From contig JAJPXR010000110.1 in assembly GCA_021205375.1 (NCBI GenBank), forward strand, positions 1 to 26,835: a stretch of DNA of 26,835 nucleotides, given 5' to 3'. Made by a program: the position numbers and the translations under genes. This stretch comes from Clostridiales bacterium (GTDB taxonomy: Bacteria; Bacillota; Clostridia; Oscillospirales; Oscillospiraceae). Below the pieces are notes generated by a model. The model was not told where the DNA came from and did no database searches. It saw only the letters and a program-made list of their open reading frames with translations. Shown piece after piece: positions 1-7,362 of this stretch (position 1 is its first letter; every line of letters begins with the position of its first letter).

Positions 1-277
1 AATTTGGGGCCAGGTGCTTTACCTGACCCCAACATTTATTATAGAACCCCTTTTTGTAGGGTTCCGCCGTGACGGACAGCACCTGATACCCCGTCTTTTC
101 GATGGCGGCGCGAAGCTGATCCTCCGGGATGTCCGCCTCGGTCAAAATCACCGTCTCCCCCTTGCTGTGGGAGGAGGTGACCTTCTTCACGGGGAAGGCC
201 CCGCGGACGGCGTCGTTCACATGGCTCTCGCACATGCCGCACATCATGCCGTCGATTTTCAATGTCAGCTTTGTCAT
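1..277 (-). CDS. Heavy-metal-associated (HMA) domain protein, 3' end off the window
   Basis: The frame opens at 277 (MTKLTLKIDG) behind a GGAGGT ribosome binding site and stays open to the left edge, giving 92 residues so far. Residues 11-16 read MMCGMC, a variant of the MxCxxC metal-binding loop of copper-chaperone/HMA folds, followed by a ferredoxin-like pattern and the typical GYQVLSV strand. Such small proteins bind soft metals such as Cu(I) and deliver them to P-type ATPases or regulators; the metal here is not determined. After the family-like ending near AEPYKKGFYN, the tail NKCWGQVKHLAPN looks unrelated and is encoded by an inverted repeat, so the natural stop may have been lost or the gene may be longer. 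It lies in the same direction as the AraC regulator upstream, separated by a dispersed repeat. Confidence 0.8.
   Translation of the reverse strand, partial: MTKLTLKIDGMMCGMCESHVNDAVRGAFPVKKVTSSHSKGETVILTEADIPEDQLRAAIEKTGYQVLSVTAEPYKKGFYNKCWGQVKHLAPN
6..30 (-). other. Inverted repeat at the 3' end of the HMA frame
   Basis: Arms 6-15 and 21-30 (GGGGCCAGGT / ACCTGACCCC) pair over ten positions, with one G-U wobble in the minus-strand RNA and a 5-base loop. No clear U-run follows before the window ends. It could be a terminator whose tail is weak, or simply a coding palindrome; the open reading frame passes through it. Confidence 0.4.
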
Positions 278-388
278 TGTAAATACCTCCGATAGTTGTA
301 TTGTTTGGCAGATAATGAATCGTTTCCAGTGTTTTGCACAACGGAGAAGATGCTTCGGCTCAAAAAAGTTCCGTTCCTGAATTGACCA

Positions 389-450
389 CCCCTCTTGCCG
401 CCCCTGAAAGGGGAGGAGGGCCGCCGCCGCAGGCGGTGGCGGAGGGGTTT
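389..450 (+). repeat. Dispersed structured intergenic repeat, copy 1
   Basis: CCCCTCTTGCC at 389-399 can pair with GGCGGAGGGG at 439-448. Between them are a hairpin CCCC-TGAAA-GGGG (401-413) and a GC-rich hairpin built on CCGCCGCC/GGCGGTGG (421-439). TTT follows the outer stem. The same architecture recurs at 7216, 15104, 16937 and 24569, always in plus orientation. It fills the gap between the AraC and HMA genes; apart from a small hairpin at 511-528 and the tail repeat at 532-560, nothing else was seen in 278-554. Confidence 0.8.
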
Positions 451-531
451 CGCCTATAAACTGAGTAAAAGAGAGAATCAACAGTGCTTTTTCTGCGCAG
501 GATAGAAGGCGGTCCTTTCAGGAGGACCCAT

Positions 532-560
532 TGCACATTGCACATTGCAAATTACTAATT
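532..560 (-). repeat. GTGCAAT-type tail repeat overlapping the AraC stop codon
   Basis: On the minus strand the end of the AraC gene reads into AATTAG, then TAATTTGCAATGTGCAATGTGC. The TAG inside it is the stop codon of the regulator. A closely similar string follows the stop codon of the small hydrogenase-associated gene at 15013-15043. Two copies at gene 3' ends suggest a repeat that sits at stop codons. Confidence 0.6.
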
Positions 561-1406
561 GGCCTGTTTCCGGTACTGGGAAGGGGAGACCCCGAACTCC
601 TGCCGAAAGGCAGCGCCGAATTGACTGACGCTGCCGTACCCCACCTGCACGGCCACCTCCGCGATGGGCAGGGAAGTGGTGCGCAGCAGCTCCGCCCCCC
701 GGCGCAGCCGCTCTTGCCGCAGGCAGGTGTGGAGAGGACAGCCGTAGAGCTGGCGGAAGCAGCTTTTCAGCAGGGTAGAGGAGGCGTGGAACCGGCTGGA
801 CAGGCCGGGGATGGTCAGGTGTTCACCCAGGTGGGAGAGCATATAGTCGTGGACCTGGCGGGTGATTTGAATCTGGCGGCTGTCGTAGTAAGCGGCCCAG
901 GGAGCGGTGGAGACGCTCAGCCCCTGACGGCTCAGCAGATACAGCAGCTCCAGCACCTTGAACGCGCAGTAGTCGGCCTGTTCCCCGGCGGGGAGGCGGG
1001 CCAGCACCTGGAACAGCGCGGCGGTCCAGCCGTCCCGCTCCAGCGCGGCGCAGCCGCCGCGGGCCTCCAGCAGGGCGTCGATGGCGGCCCAGTCCAGCGG
1101 GGCAGGGAGGGGCCGGTCAGCGACCCGGCGGCGGTCCACCGCCAGCAGGATGCAGGCAGTCCCTGCTGCGTCTGCGGAATCTCGCCGGGGAGTGGCCTCC
1201 CCCCAGCGGTCCAGCAGCAGCACGCTTTTCTCGCCCATCTGCGCCGCCCTGCCGCCGGGCAGGTCGATTTGCAGCCGCCCTTCCCGGCAAAAGGCCACCC
1301 CCAGGCAGTCCCCAGGCGGCGCAGGCCCACAGGAGGCCCCGCCGCAGACCCATACCCCAGGGCAGCGGTCACAGGCGCTGTTCGGTTGTACGGGTGGGTT
1401 TTCCAT
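555..1406 (-). CDS. AraC-family transcriptional regulator
   Basis: This 283-residue protein ends in a two-helix-turn-helix AraC/XylS DNA-binding domain (about residues 180-280): ITRQVHDYMLSHLGEHLTIP, LKSCFRQLYGCPLHTCLRQ, and the closing IAEVAVQVGYGSVSQFGAAF/FGVSPSQYRK signature. The N-terminal 170 residues would be the sensor or dimer part. They include an unusual cysteine cluster at the extreme N terminus (CDRCPGVWVCGGASC), which could hold a metal, but this is inference. The start ATG at 1406 is downstream of a strong promoter (1460-1489) with a palindromic operator overlapping the start of transcription, so the gene is probably repressed by itself or by a metalloregulator. It shares direction with the HMA gene. 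AraC proteins near metal genes in Clostridia often act in siderophore or metal uptake; the target here is unknown. Confidence 0.9.
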   Translation of the reverse strand: MENPPVQPNSACDRCPGVWVCGGASCGPAPPGDCLGVAFCREGRLQIDLPGGRAAQMGEKSVLLLDRWGEATPRRDSADAAGTACILLAVDRRRVADRPLPAPLDWAAIDALLEARGGCAALERDGWTAALFQVLARLPAGEQADYCAFKVLELLYLLSRQGLSVSTAPWAAYYDSRQIQITRQVHDYMLSHLGEHLTIPGLSSRFHASSTLLKSCFRQLYGCPLHTCLRQERLRRGAELLRTTSLPIAEVAVQVGYGSVSQFGAAFRQEFGVSPSQYRKQAN

Positions 1407-1440
1407 AAGACGGCTCCAAAACGATGTAAGTTGGGATAGA

Positions 1441-1458
1441 TGTTAGCGTCAGCTAACC
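1441..1458 (-). promoter_or_regulatory. Palindromic operator at the AraC start of transcription
   Basis: TGTTAGCGTCAGCTAACC is a near-perfect dyad of the form TTAG-N6-CTAA, immediately downstream of the -10 box, so bound protein would block transcription. The same 18-bp layout is found at 7763-7780 and 7824-7841 ahead of the flavin operon. Half-sites resemble those of DtxR/IdeR iron boxes but the spacing is wider. Confidence 0.7.
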
Positions 1459-1459
1459 T

Positions 1460-1489
1460 ATTATAAGGGCAGAAAGAGGGGAAAGTCAA
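1460..1489 (-). promoter_or_regulatory. Promoter of the AraC gene
   Basis: On the minus strand TTGACT (1489-1484) and TATAAT (1465-1460) are separated by 18 bases. Transcription would start near 1453, inside the palindrome at 1441-1458. Confidence 0.75.
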
Positions 1490-1566
1490 TAGCAAAATCG
1501 CCGGAAATCGAAAATGAATTGTAAAGTTGCACAAAAAAAGTGATTGTTTTTTGTGGAATGCGAGTC

Positions 1567-1595
1567 TTGACAGAAATATATTTGTTTGGTAACAT
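1567..1595 (+). promoter_or_regulatory. Promoter of the antiterminator gene
   Basis: TTGACA at 1567-1572 and TAACAT at 1590-1595 are 17 bases apart, the sigma-A optimum. The predicted start near 1602 places the RAT element at the very 5' end of the transcript. Confidence 0.75.
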
Positions 1596-1604
1596 AATCA
1601 CCAG

Positions 1605-1687
1605 TAGATTGTGACTGGTCATGCAGGCAAGGCCTACGTTTTGAGATGAGATAAATCCCAGTTTATGGGGTATACTATCTTTTTCGG
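1605..1687 (+). promoter_or_regulatory. RAT antiterminator target and overlapping terminator, leader of licT
   Basis: The segment from AGATTGTGACTGG (1606) through GCAGGCAAGGCCTACG (1623-1638) has the order and key bases of LicT/SacY-type RAT hairpins (GATTGTGACT, GGCAAG, CCT). Downstream, GATA...TCCCA (about 1652-1662) pairs with TGGGG...TATC up to 1679 and is followed by TTTTTC, a plausible weak terminator. The antiterminator gene therefore probably controls itself. Confidence 0.7.
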
Positions 1688-1734
1688 CGCGGCTGTGTCT
1701 GTTTTTCTTTTGCTCAAGAGGGGAAGGAACACGA

Positions 1735-2589
1735 GTGAAGGTTGTCAAATCTTTGAACAACAACATGGTTCTGGCTCGTGATGAGCATGGAGATGAGTGC
1801 ATTTGCCAAGGTAAAGGCATTGGCTGGCAGAAGCGCAGCGGCGACAGTGTGGACACCTCTCTGATAGAGCGGCGCTTCGTCCCTGAAAACCAGGACGAGA
1901 GCCGTCACTTCCAGCAGCTTTTTTCTGAGATCCCCGAAGAATACTGGGCCATCGCAGAGGACGTGGTGGACTATGGCCGCTCTCGCTATGGAGTCAAGGT
2001 CTCCCAGAAAATTATTCTCCCCCTGTGCGACCACATGGCGGGCAGCGTGGAGCGCTACCGCAACGGCGTGGTGCTGGAAAACCCCATGCTGTGGGACGTG
2101 AAGCGGGTCTATCCAAAAGAGTTCAAAATTGGCAAATACGCCCTGGAATTGCTCGAAGAGCGCTTTGGCGTTGAGATGAGAGATGACGAAGCGGCTTTTT
2201 TGGCGTATCACTTTGTTAACGCCCAGTTGGACGGAAGCACCCACGGCGTGTCGCCGGACACCATGGCGACGATGGCTGGTCACGTCATCGACCTGGTGCA
2301 GCAGTCCTTCCAAATCACTCTGAATGAGGATGACTGGAACTATCAGCGGTTCCTGACCCACCTGAAATTCTTCGTCAGTCGGGTGGCTCAGCGCCAAACC
2401 TACGAGGAGGACAGCCACAACGAGCTGTATGACGAGCTGAAGGAGCGCTACCCCCACGTTTACCAGTGCGTGGAACGCATCGCGGATTATATCCTCATCA
2501 ACTTCCATTATGACGTTGGCGCCGAAGAGCGGCTTTACCTGATGATCCACGTGGAGCGGGTCACCCGCCGGAGCCGGAACCGGGGCTGA
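1735..2589 (+). CDS. licT: BglG/LicT-family transcriptional antiterminator
   Basis: This 284-residue protein has an N-terminal CAT RNA-binding domain (about 1-55, MKVVKSLNNNMVLARDEHG) followed by two PTS regulation domains. The conserved PRD histidines are visible at H100 (LCDH), H159 (YHF), H209 (LTHL) and H272 (IHV), close to the positions known in LicT. The family binds RAT hairpins and prevents termination when sugar is present; the PTS permease inactivates it by phosphorylating PRD1 when sugar is absent, while HPr phosphorylation of PRD2 activates it. The start is the GTG at 1735 behind GGGGAAGG. RAT-like leaders occur both upstream of this gene and upstream of the permease, which makes a beta-glucoside induction circuit very likely. 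Confidence 0.93.
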   Translation: MKVVKSLNNNMVLARDEHGDECICQGKGIGWQKRSGDSVDTSLIERRFVPENQDESRHFQQLFSEIPEEYWAIAEDVVDYGRSRYGVKVSQKIILPLCDHMAGSVERYRNGVVLENPMLWDVKRVYPKEFKIGKYALELLEERFGVEMRDDEAAFLAYHFVNAQLDGSTHGVSPDTMATMAGHVIDLVQQSFQITLNEDDWNYQRFLTHLKFFVSRVAQRQTYEEDSHNELYDELKERYPHVYQCVERIADYILINFHYDVGAEERLYLMIHVERVTRRSRNRG

Positions 2590-2624
2590 CGGAGATTTCT
2601 ACAATTTAACACTGATTTTTGTAC

Positions 2625-2695
2625 GGGATTGTGACCTTAAGTGGGCAAGGCCTGGGAAAGATACAGGAAGGCCCACAGGACCTGTCTGCTTTTCC
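2625..2695 (+). promoter_or_regulatory. RAT antiterminator target ahead of the PTS permease
   Basis: GGGATTGTGACC at 2625-2636, then GGGCAAGGCCTGGG, matches the RAT pattern seen at 1605. GTGGGC...CCTG (2641-2654) can pair with CAGG...GCCCAC (2664-2676), followed after a short ACAGG/CCTGT dyad by TGCTTTTCC. The terminator half is less clear than the RAT half. No convincing separate promoter was seen in 2590-2625, so transcription may read through from licT. Confidence 0.7.
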
Positions 2696-2793
2696 GGCTT
2701 TGTCCGTTTTCTGTTTTTGGAATCGTATGTTATAGCGGTTGGCGCGCACCGCTTATCATAAAAACCAAATTCTATTCTAGGAGGAAGAAGAAA

Positions 2794-4710
2794 ATGGCAT
2801 TAGACTATGTCGAGACTTCGAAAAAGATCATCGAAGCCGTTGGCGGTGTCTCCAACATCGCCAGCGCCACCAACTGTATGACCCGCCTGCGTCTGGTCCT
2901 GAACGACGAGAGCAAAGCGGACGACAAGAAGGTGGAGAAGATCAAGGGCGTGAAGAGCGTCATTAAACAGGGCGGTCAGTACCAGATCGTCATCGGCAAC
3001 GAAGTCTCCAACCTCTTCAAGGAGTTCAAGACCATGGGCAACTTCGGCGCGGAGGGCGGCAGCGCTGCTCCCAAGAAGGCCGAGGGCAATCCCATCCAGC
3101 GGCTGTTCGGCTTCATTGCGGGGTGTATGACCCCCATGCTGCCCGCCATGCTTGGCTGTGGTATGATGAAGGTGGTGCTGACCCTGCTGACCACCTTTGC
3201 AGGGCTGGGTACCGACACCTCCACCTATATCATCCTCAACGCCATGGGCGACTGCTTCTTCACCTTCCTGCCCATCTTCCTGGCCTTTAACATCGCCAAA
3301 AAGATGGATGGCTCCCCCATGCTGTTCATGGCCGTGGCCGCTGCGATGGTGTATCCCGACCTGGTCACCCTGCTGGCCGGCGGCTCCCTGGAGCTGGGCA
3401 CCTTCCTGGGGATGGACTGCACCTATCTCTTCGGCATCCCCGTCATCTGCTCTACCTACACCTCCTCCGTCCTGCCCATGCTGCTGATGGCCCCGGTGAT
3501 GAAGTGGGTGGAGGACTTCGCAGACCGGGTGTCCCCCAACGTACTGAAATCCTTCCTGAAGCCCCTGATCTTCCTGATTATCTGCGTCCCTGTGGCACTG
3601 ATCATCCTTGGCCCCATCGGCAACATCATCGGTAATGCCCTGTCCGGCGTGTTCAACACCGCTTACAACGCCTGCGGCTGGCTGACCATCGGCGTTATGT
3701 CCGCTATCATGCCTTTCATCGTTATGACCGGTATGCACTACGCATTGGTTCCGTTTATGACAATCAACCTGACCACGCTTGGCTTTGACGCCCTGGTCAT
3801 CACCACCATGTTCTGCTCCAACCTGGCCCAGGGCGGCGCTTCCATGGGCGTCGGCCTCAAGAGCAAGAACACCGAGACCAAGTCTGAAGGCATCGCCTGC
3901 GGCATCTCCGCTATGGTAGCCGGTGTCACCGAGCCTGCTATGTACGGCATCAACCTGCGCTATGGTCGGCCCATGGCCGCCGCTGTCATCGCCGCTGGCA
4001 TCTCCGGCCTGTGGTGTGGCATCACCGGCGTGGTAGGCTACGTGGCGGGCGGTTCTCCCTCCCTCCTGACCCTGATCCAGTTCATCGGCGGCGACAGCCC
4101 CATGCGCGGCGTGATCTGCGGCGCCGTCGGCGCAGTCCTCTCCATCGGCATTTCCTTCGTTCTGTCCTTCATCATGTATAAGGACCCTGCTGTGGAAGAA
4201 GGAGAAGAGGAAGAGCCTACTGAGGACGCTTCCGAGTCCGCTCCCAAGCCCCTGGTCCAGACCATCACCCTGTCCGCTCCCATGACCGGCGAGGTCGTGA
4301 AGCTGGCCGACGTGCCCGACCAGGTCTTTGCCTCCGGCGCTCTGGGCGAAGGCGTCGCCATCATCCCCACCGTGGGCAAGGTGGTCGCTCCCTGCGACGC
4401 AGTCGTTTCCGCCACCATGGACACCAAGCACGCCGTTGGCCTGACCACCCCCGAAGGGATGGAGCTGCTGATTCACGTGGGCCTGAATACCGTGGAGCTG
4501 AACGGCAAATTCTATGACTACAAGGTCAAGGAGGGCGACAACGTCAAGCGCGGCGACACCCTCATCGAGTTCGACATCGACGGCATCAAGGGCGCTGGCT
4601 ATCCCCTCCACACCCCGGTGCTGGTCACCAACTCCGACGAATACGTCTCCATCAAGCCCGTGGACGCGGCCAACATTCAGGCTGGTCAGGACCTGATGAC
4701 TGTGGTATAA
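2794..4710 (+). CDS. bglF: PTS beta-glucoside permease, fused EIIBCA
   Basis: This 638-residue membrane protein takes up and phosphorylates beta-glucosides. Domains in order: EIIB (about 1-85) with the phospho-cysteine C28 in ATNCMTRLRL; EIIC (about 105-455), with many hydrophobic segments and the conserved GVTEPAMYG; a charged linker; and EIIA (about 490-638) with H546 (DTKHAVGL) and the phospho-acceptor H561 in LLIHVGLNTV. The B-C-A order is that of BglF/BglP-type permeases. I place the start at ATG 2794, eight bases after AGGAGG; an in-frame GTG upstream lies inside the RAT hairpin and adds a non-family tail. It lies between the antiterminator and the 6-phospho-beta-glucosidase. The exact sugar (cellobiose, arbutin, salicin and so on) cannot be read from sequence. 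Confidence 0.95.
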   Translation: MALDYVETSKKIIEAVGGVSNIASATNCMTRLRLVLNDESKADDKKVEKIKGVKSVIKQGGQYQIVIGNEVSNLFKEFKTMGNFGAEGGSAAPKKAEGNPIQRLFGFIAGCMTPMLPAMLGCGMMKVVLTLLTTFAGLGTDTSTYIILNAMGDCFFTFLPIFLAFNIAKKMDGSPMLFMAVAAAMVYPDLVTLLAGGSLELGTFLGMDCTYLFGIPVICSTYTSSVLPMLLMAPVMKWVEDFADRVSPNVLKSFLKPLIFLIICVPVALIILGPIGNIIGNALSGVFNTAYNACGWLTIGVMSAIMPFIVMTGMHYALVPFMTINLTTLGFDALVITTMFCSNLAQGGASMGVGLKSKNTETKSEGIACGISAMVAGVTEPAMYGINLRYGRPMAAAVIAAGISGLWCGITGVVGYVAGGSPSLLTLIQFIGGDSPMRGVICGAVGAVLSIGISFVLSFIMYKDPAVEEGEEEEPTEDASESAPKPLVQTITLSAPMTGEVVKLADVPDQVFASGALGEGVAIIPTVGKVVAPCDAVVSATMDTKHAVGLTTPEGMELLIHVGLNTVELNGKFYDYKVKEGDNVKRGDTLIEFDIDGIKGAGYPLHTPVLVTNSDEYVSIKPVDAANIQAGQDLMTVV

Positions 4711-4731
4711 TAGCATTATGTAATCCTACCC

Positions 4732-4759
4732 CTCTGCCCCCGCTTCTGCGGGGGCAGAG
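4732..4759. other. Strong intercistronic hairpin between permease and GH1 gene
   Basis: CTCTGCCCCCGC and GCGGGGGCAGAG form a perfect 12-bp stem with a TTCT loop. It is not followed by a U-run (CGGAATTATAT), so it is more likely an mRNA-stability or processing element separating the permease and glucosidase messages than a full terminator. Confidence 0.7.
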
Positions 4760-4791
4760 CGGAATTATATCACCCTGAAAGGAGCAAATTT

Positions 4792-6228
4792 ATGTCTGTT
4801 TTGCGTAAAGACTTCCTCTGGGGCGGCGCGACCGCTGCCAATCAGTACGAAGGGGCCTGGGATGTGGACGGCAAAGGTCCGTCTGTCTCCGATATGTGCA
4901 CCAACGGCTCCAACGCCACCCCCAAGCGCATCACCCCCACCTTCGAGGAAGGCACCCTTTACCCCAGCCGGGAAGCCACCGACTTCTATCACCACTACAA
5001 AGAGGACATCGCACTGGCCGCCGAGATGGGCTTCAAGTGCTTCCGTATGTCCATCAACTGGACCCGTATCTTCCCCACCGGCATGGAGACCGAGCCGAAT
5101 GAAGCGGGCCTGGCCTTCTACGACAAGGTCTTTGACGAGCTGAACAAGTACGGCATCGAGCCGCTGGTCACCATCTCCCACTATGAGCTTCCCTACGCTC
5201 TGGTGGAGAAGTACAACGGCTGGTATGGCCGGGAGGTCATCGACTGCTATATCCGCTACTGTGAGGTCATCTTCGACCGCTATCAGGACAAGGTCAAGTA
5301 TTGGCTGACCTTCAACGAGATCAACTGCGGCACCATGACCATGGGCGCCGTCCTGTCTCTGGGCACCGTCAAGGACTATTGCGGCCCGGTGACCGAAGTG
5401 CCGGACGAGAAGCAGATCCGCTATCAGGGCCTGCACCACCAGTTCGTGGCCAGCGCCAAGGCCATCAAGCTGGCCCACGAGAAGTATCCCCAGTTCAAGA
5501 TGGGCTGCATGATTTGCTTCGCCACCAAGTACCCCTACACCTGCAACCCCGACGACGTGCTGAAATGCCAGAACGAAATGCGCCAGATGAACTGGTTCTG
5601 CTCTGACATCCAGGTGCGGGGCTATTATCCCTCCTATATGAAGCGGTTCTTCGAGGAGAACAACATCACCATCGCCAAGGAGCCGGGCGACGACGAGCTG
5701 CTGAAGCAGGGCACCGTGGACTTCTACACCTTCAGCTATTATATGACCGCCTGCGAGTCCGCAGACCCCAACGCGGACGCTGTGGGCGGCAACCTGGTGG
5801 GCGGCTGCAAGAACCCGTATCTGAGCGCCAGCGACTGGGGCTGGCAGATCGACCCCAAGGGCCTGCGCTACACCCTGAACGAGATTTACGACCGCTATCA
5901 GATCCCGCTGATGGTGGTGGAGAACGGCCTGGGCGCTTACGACAAGCTGGAGGAGGATGGCAGCATCCACGACAGCTATCGCATCGACTACCTGCGCCAG
6001 CACATCGAGCAGATGGAAGAGGCCGTCAAGGACGGCGTGGACCTGATGGGCTACACCCCCTGGGGCTGGATCGACGTGGTCAGCGCCTCCACCGGCGAGA
6101 TGGCCAAGCGCTACGGCATGGTCTATGTGAACAAGTACGACGACGGCACCGGTGACCTGGGCCGCCGGAAGAAGGATTCCTTCTACTGGTACAAGAAGGT
6201 CATTGAGAGCAACGGCGACGAGCTGTAA
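4792..6228 (+). CDS. 6-phospho-beta-glucosidase, glycoside hydrolase family 1
   Basis: This 478-residue cytoplasmic enzyme hydrolyses 6-phospho-beta-glucosides delivered by the permease. The GH1 N terminus FLWGGATAANQYEGAW is present; the acid/base glutamate is E176 in TFNEIN and the nucleophile is E377 in VVENGLG. The segment STGEMAKRYG near residues 433-442 corresponds to the phosphate-binding loop that separates 6-phospho enzymes from plain beta-glucosidases. The length is normal for AscB/BglA/BglB relatives. AAAGGAG precedes the ATG. It is in the same direction as the permease, 81 bases downstream, and ends just before a clear terminator. Confidence 0.95.
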   Translation: MSVLRKDFLWGGATAANQYEGAWDVDGKGPSVSDMCTNGSNATPKRITPTFEEGTLYPSREATDFYHHYKEDIALAAEMGFKCFRMSINWTRIFPTGMETEPNEAGLAFYDKVFDELNKYGIEPLVTISHYELPYALVEKYNGWYGREVIDCYIRYCEVIFDRYQDKVKYWLTFNEINCGTMTMGAVLSLGTVKDYCGPVTEVPDEKQIRYQGLHHQFVASAKAIKLAHEKYPQFKMGCMICFATKYPYTCNPDDVLKCQNEMRQMNWFCSDIQVRGYYPSYMKRFFEENNITIAKEPGDDELLKQGTVDFYTFSYYMTACESADPNADAVGGNLVGGCKNPYLSASDWGWQIDPKGLRYTLNEIYDRYQIPLMVVENGLGAYDKLEEDGSIHDSYRIDYLRQHIEQMEEAVKDGVDLMGYTPWGWIDVVSASTGEMAKRYGMVYVNKYDDGTGDLGRRKKDSFYWYKKVIESNGDEL

Positions 6229-6247
6229 GCAACCGAATCATCACAGA

Positions 6248-6280
6248 GGGGCAGACACCGAGGGTATCTGCCCCTTTTTT
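6248..6280 (+). terminator. Intrinsic terminator after the GH1 gene
   Basis: GGGGCAGA (6248-6255) pairs with TCTGCCCC (6267-6274), followed by TTTTTT. It lies only a few bases before the ribosome binding site of the HAD gene, so phosphatase expression depends on read-through or on an undetected promoter. Confidence 0.9.
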
Positions 6281-6300
6281 CAAGAGGAAAGGAACATCCT

Positions 6301-7140
6301 ATGTCAAAAATCATTTTTCTTGACATCGACGGGACCCTGGTGGACTACGAGACCCGTGTCCCTCCGTCGGCGGTCCGGGCCATCCGCGCCGCCAGGAGCC
6401 GGGGCCACCGGGTCTACTTCTGCACCGGGCGCAGCCGGGCGGAGATTTACCCGGAGCTGTGGGACATCGGCGTGGATGGCATGATCGGCGGCAACGGCAG
6501 CTATGTAGAGGACGACGGCCAGGTGCTGCTGCACCAGACTCTCTCGCTGGAGCAGTGCCGCCATGTGGTGGACTGGCTCCACCAGCGGGGGCTGGAGTTC
6601 TACGTGGAGAGCAACAGCGGTCTCTATGGCAGCGAACACTTCCGGGAGGCGGGGCGGCCCGTTATCCAGGAGTACAGCAAGCGTAAGGAGGTCGCCAACG
6701 CCGGGGAGCTGACGGTGGAGGACGTGTTCCCGGAGATGATCTTCGGCGGCGAGCTGTACCGGGATGATGTGAACAAAGTCAGCTTTATCCTCAGCAGCTA
6801 TCAGGACCACCTGGACTCTGTGGCGGAGTTCCCCGACCTGCAACCCGGCACTTGGGGCGGCAAGGGAGAGACTGCTCTCTTTGGTGACCTGGGGGTGAAG
6901 GACATCACCAAGGCCAACGCCATCGAGACGCTGCTCAGGCACCTGCACGCGGACCTCAAGGACACCATTGCCTTCGGCGACGCCAAGGTGGACATCCCCA
7001 TGTTGGAATATTGCAACATCGGTGTGGCCATGGGCAATGGCGGCCCGGAGATTTTGCAAATGGCGGACTACGTCACTGCCAGCGTGGAGGAGGACGGGCT
7101 TTATAAGGCGTTCGTCCACCTGGGACTGATTGAGGAATAA
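6301..7140 (+). CDS. Cof-type HAD-superfamily sugar-phosphate phosphatase
   Basis: This 279-residue protein has HAD motif I FLDIDGTLVD (nucleophile D8, acid D10), a type IIB cap in the middle (about 85-190), a conserved lysine region around KGETALF..GVKDITKANAI, and motif IV FGDAKVDIPMLEYC followed by GVAMGNGGPEI. Cof/YidA-type enzymes dephosphorylate sugar phosphates or pyridoxal phosphate and often limit sugar-phosphate build-up. The ATG follows GAGGAAAGG. It is the last gene of the beta-glucoside block, behind a terminator, so expression is probably lower than that of the glucosidase. The true substrate is not visible. Confidence 0.92.
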   Translation: MSKIIFLDIDGTLVDYETRVPPSAVRAIRAARSRGHRVYFCTGRSRAEIYPELWDIGVDGMIGGNGSYVEDDGQVLLHQTLSLEQCRHVVDWLHQRGLEFYVESNSGLYGSEHFREAGRPVIQEYSKRKEVANAGELTVEDVFPEMIFGGELYRDDVNKVSFILSSYQDHLDSVAEFPDLQPGTWGGKGETALFGDLGVKDITKANAIETLLRHLHADLKDTIAFGDAKVDIPMLEYCNIGVAMGNGGPEILQMADYVTASVEEDGLYKAFVHLGLIEE

Positions 7141-7215
7141 GAAAAGCTGGTTGTCCATTTTACGTGGAAAATTTGTCTTTGTTGGATAAAAGTGATGACC
7201 AATCAACAAGTACTC

Positions 7216-7273
7216 TCCCCCTTGCCGCCCCTGAAAGGGGAGGGGGACCATGCGAAGCATGGTGGAGGGGTTT
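7216..7273 (+). repeat. Dispersed structured intergenic repeat, copy 2
   Basis: Same plan as copy 1: CCCCCTTGCC left arm, CCCC-TGAAA-GGGG hairpin, second hairpin, GGTGGAGGGG right arm then TTT. The second hairpin is ACCATGC-GAA-GCATGGT, different in sequence from copies 1 and 4 but still perfectly paired, which points to selection on, or copying of, structure. Confidence 0.8.
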
Positions 7274-7323
7274 GCGCTGAAATTACTGACAAGACTGATT
7301 CAAAGGGATAATCAGATAAGTAC

Positions 7324-7359
7324 AAAACCACCGGAGGAAACCTCTTCCGGTGGTTTTTT
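7324..7359. terminator. Bidirectional terminator between HAD gene and small minus-strand gene
   Basis: AAAACCACCGGA (7324-7335) pairs with TCCGGTGGTTTT (7346-7357), with Ts continuing to 7359 on the plus strand and a T-run from the AAAA on the minus strand. It can end both converging transcripts. Confidence 0.9.
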
Positions 7360-7362
7360 GCG

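Noticed and set aside
2641..2793. GTG start extending the permease by 51 residues
   Set aside because: The start lies in the RAT hairpin, the extension is not EIIB-like, and ATG 2794 has an excellent ribosome binding site.
2800..4716. Open 638-codon frame opposite the PTS permease
   Set aside because: It is a His/Gly/Asp-rich shadow of a well-supported EIIBCA gene, created by GC-rich third positions; it has no family signature.
4732..4759. Calling the permease-GH1 hairpin a terminator
   Set aside because: There is no U-run after the stem, and the downstream gene belongs to the same pathway.
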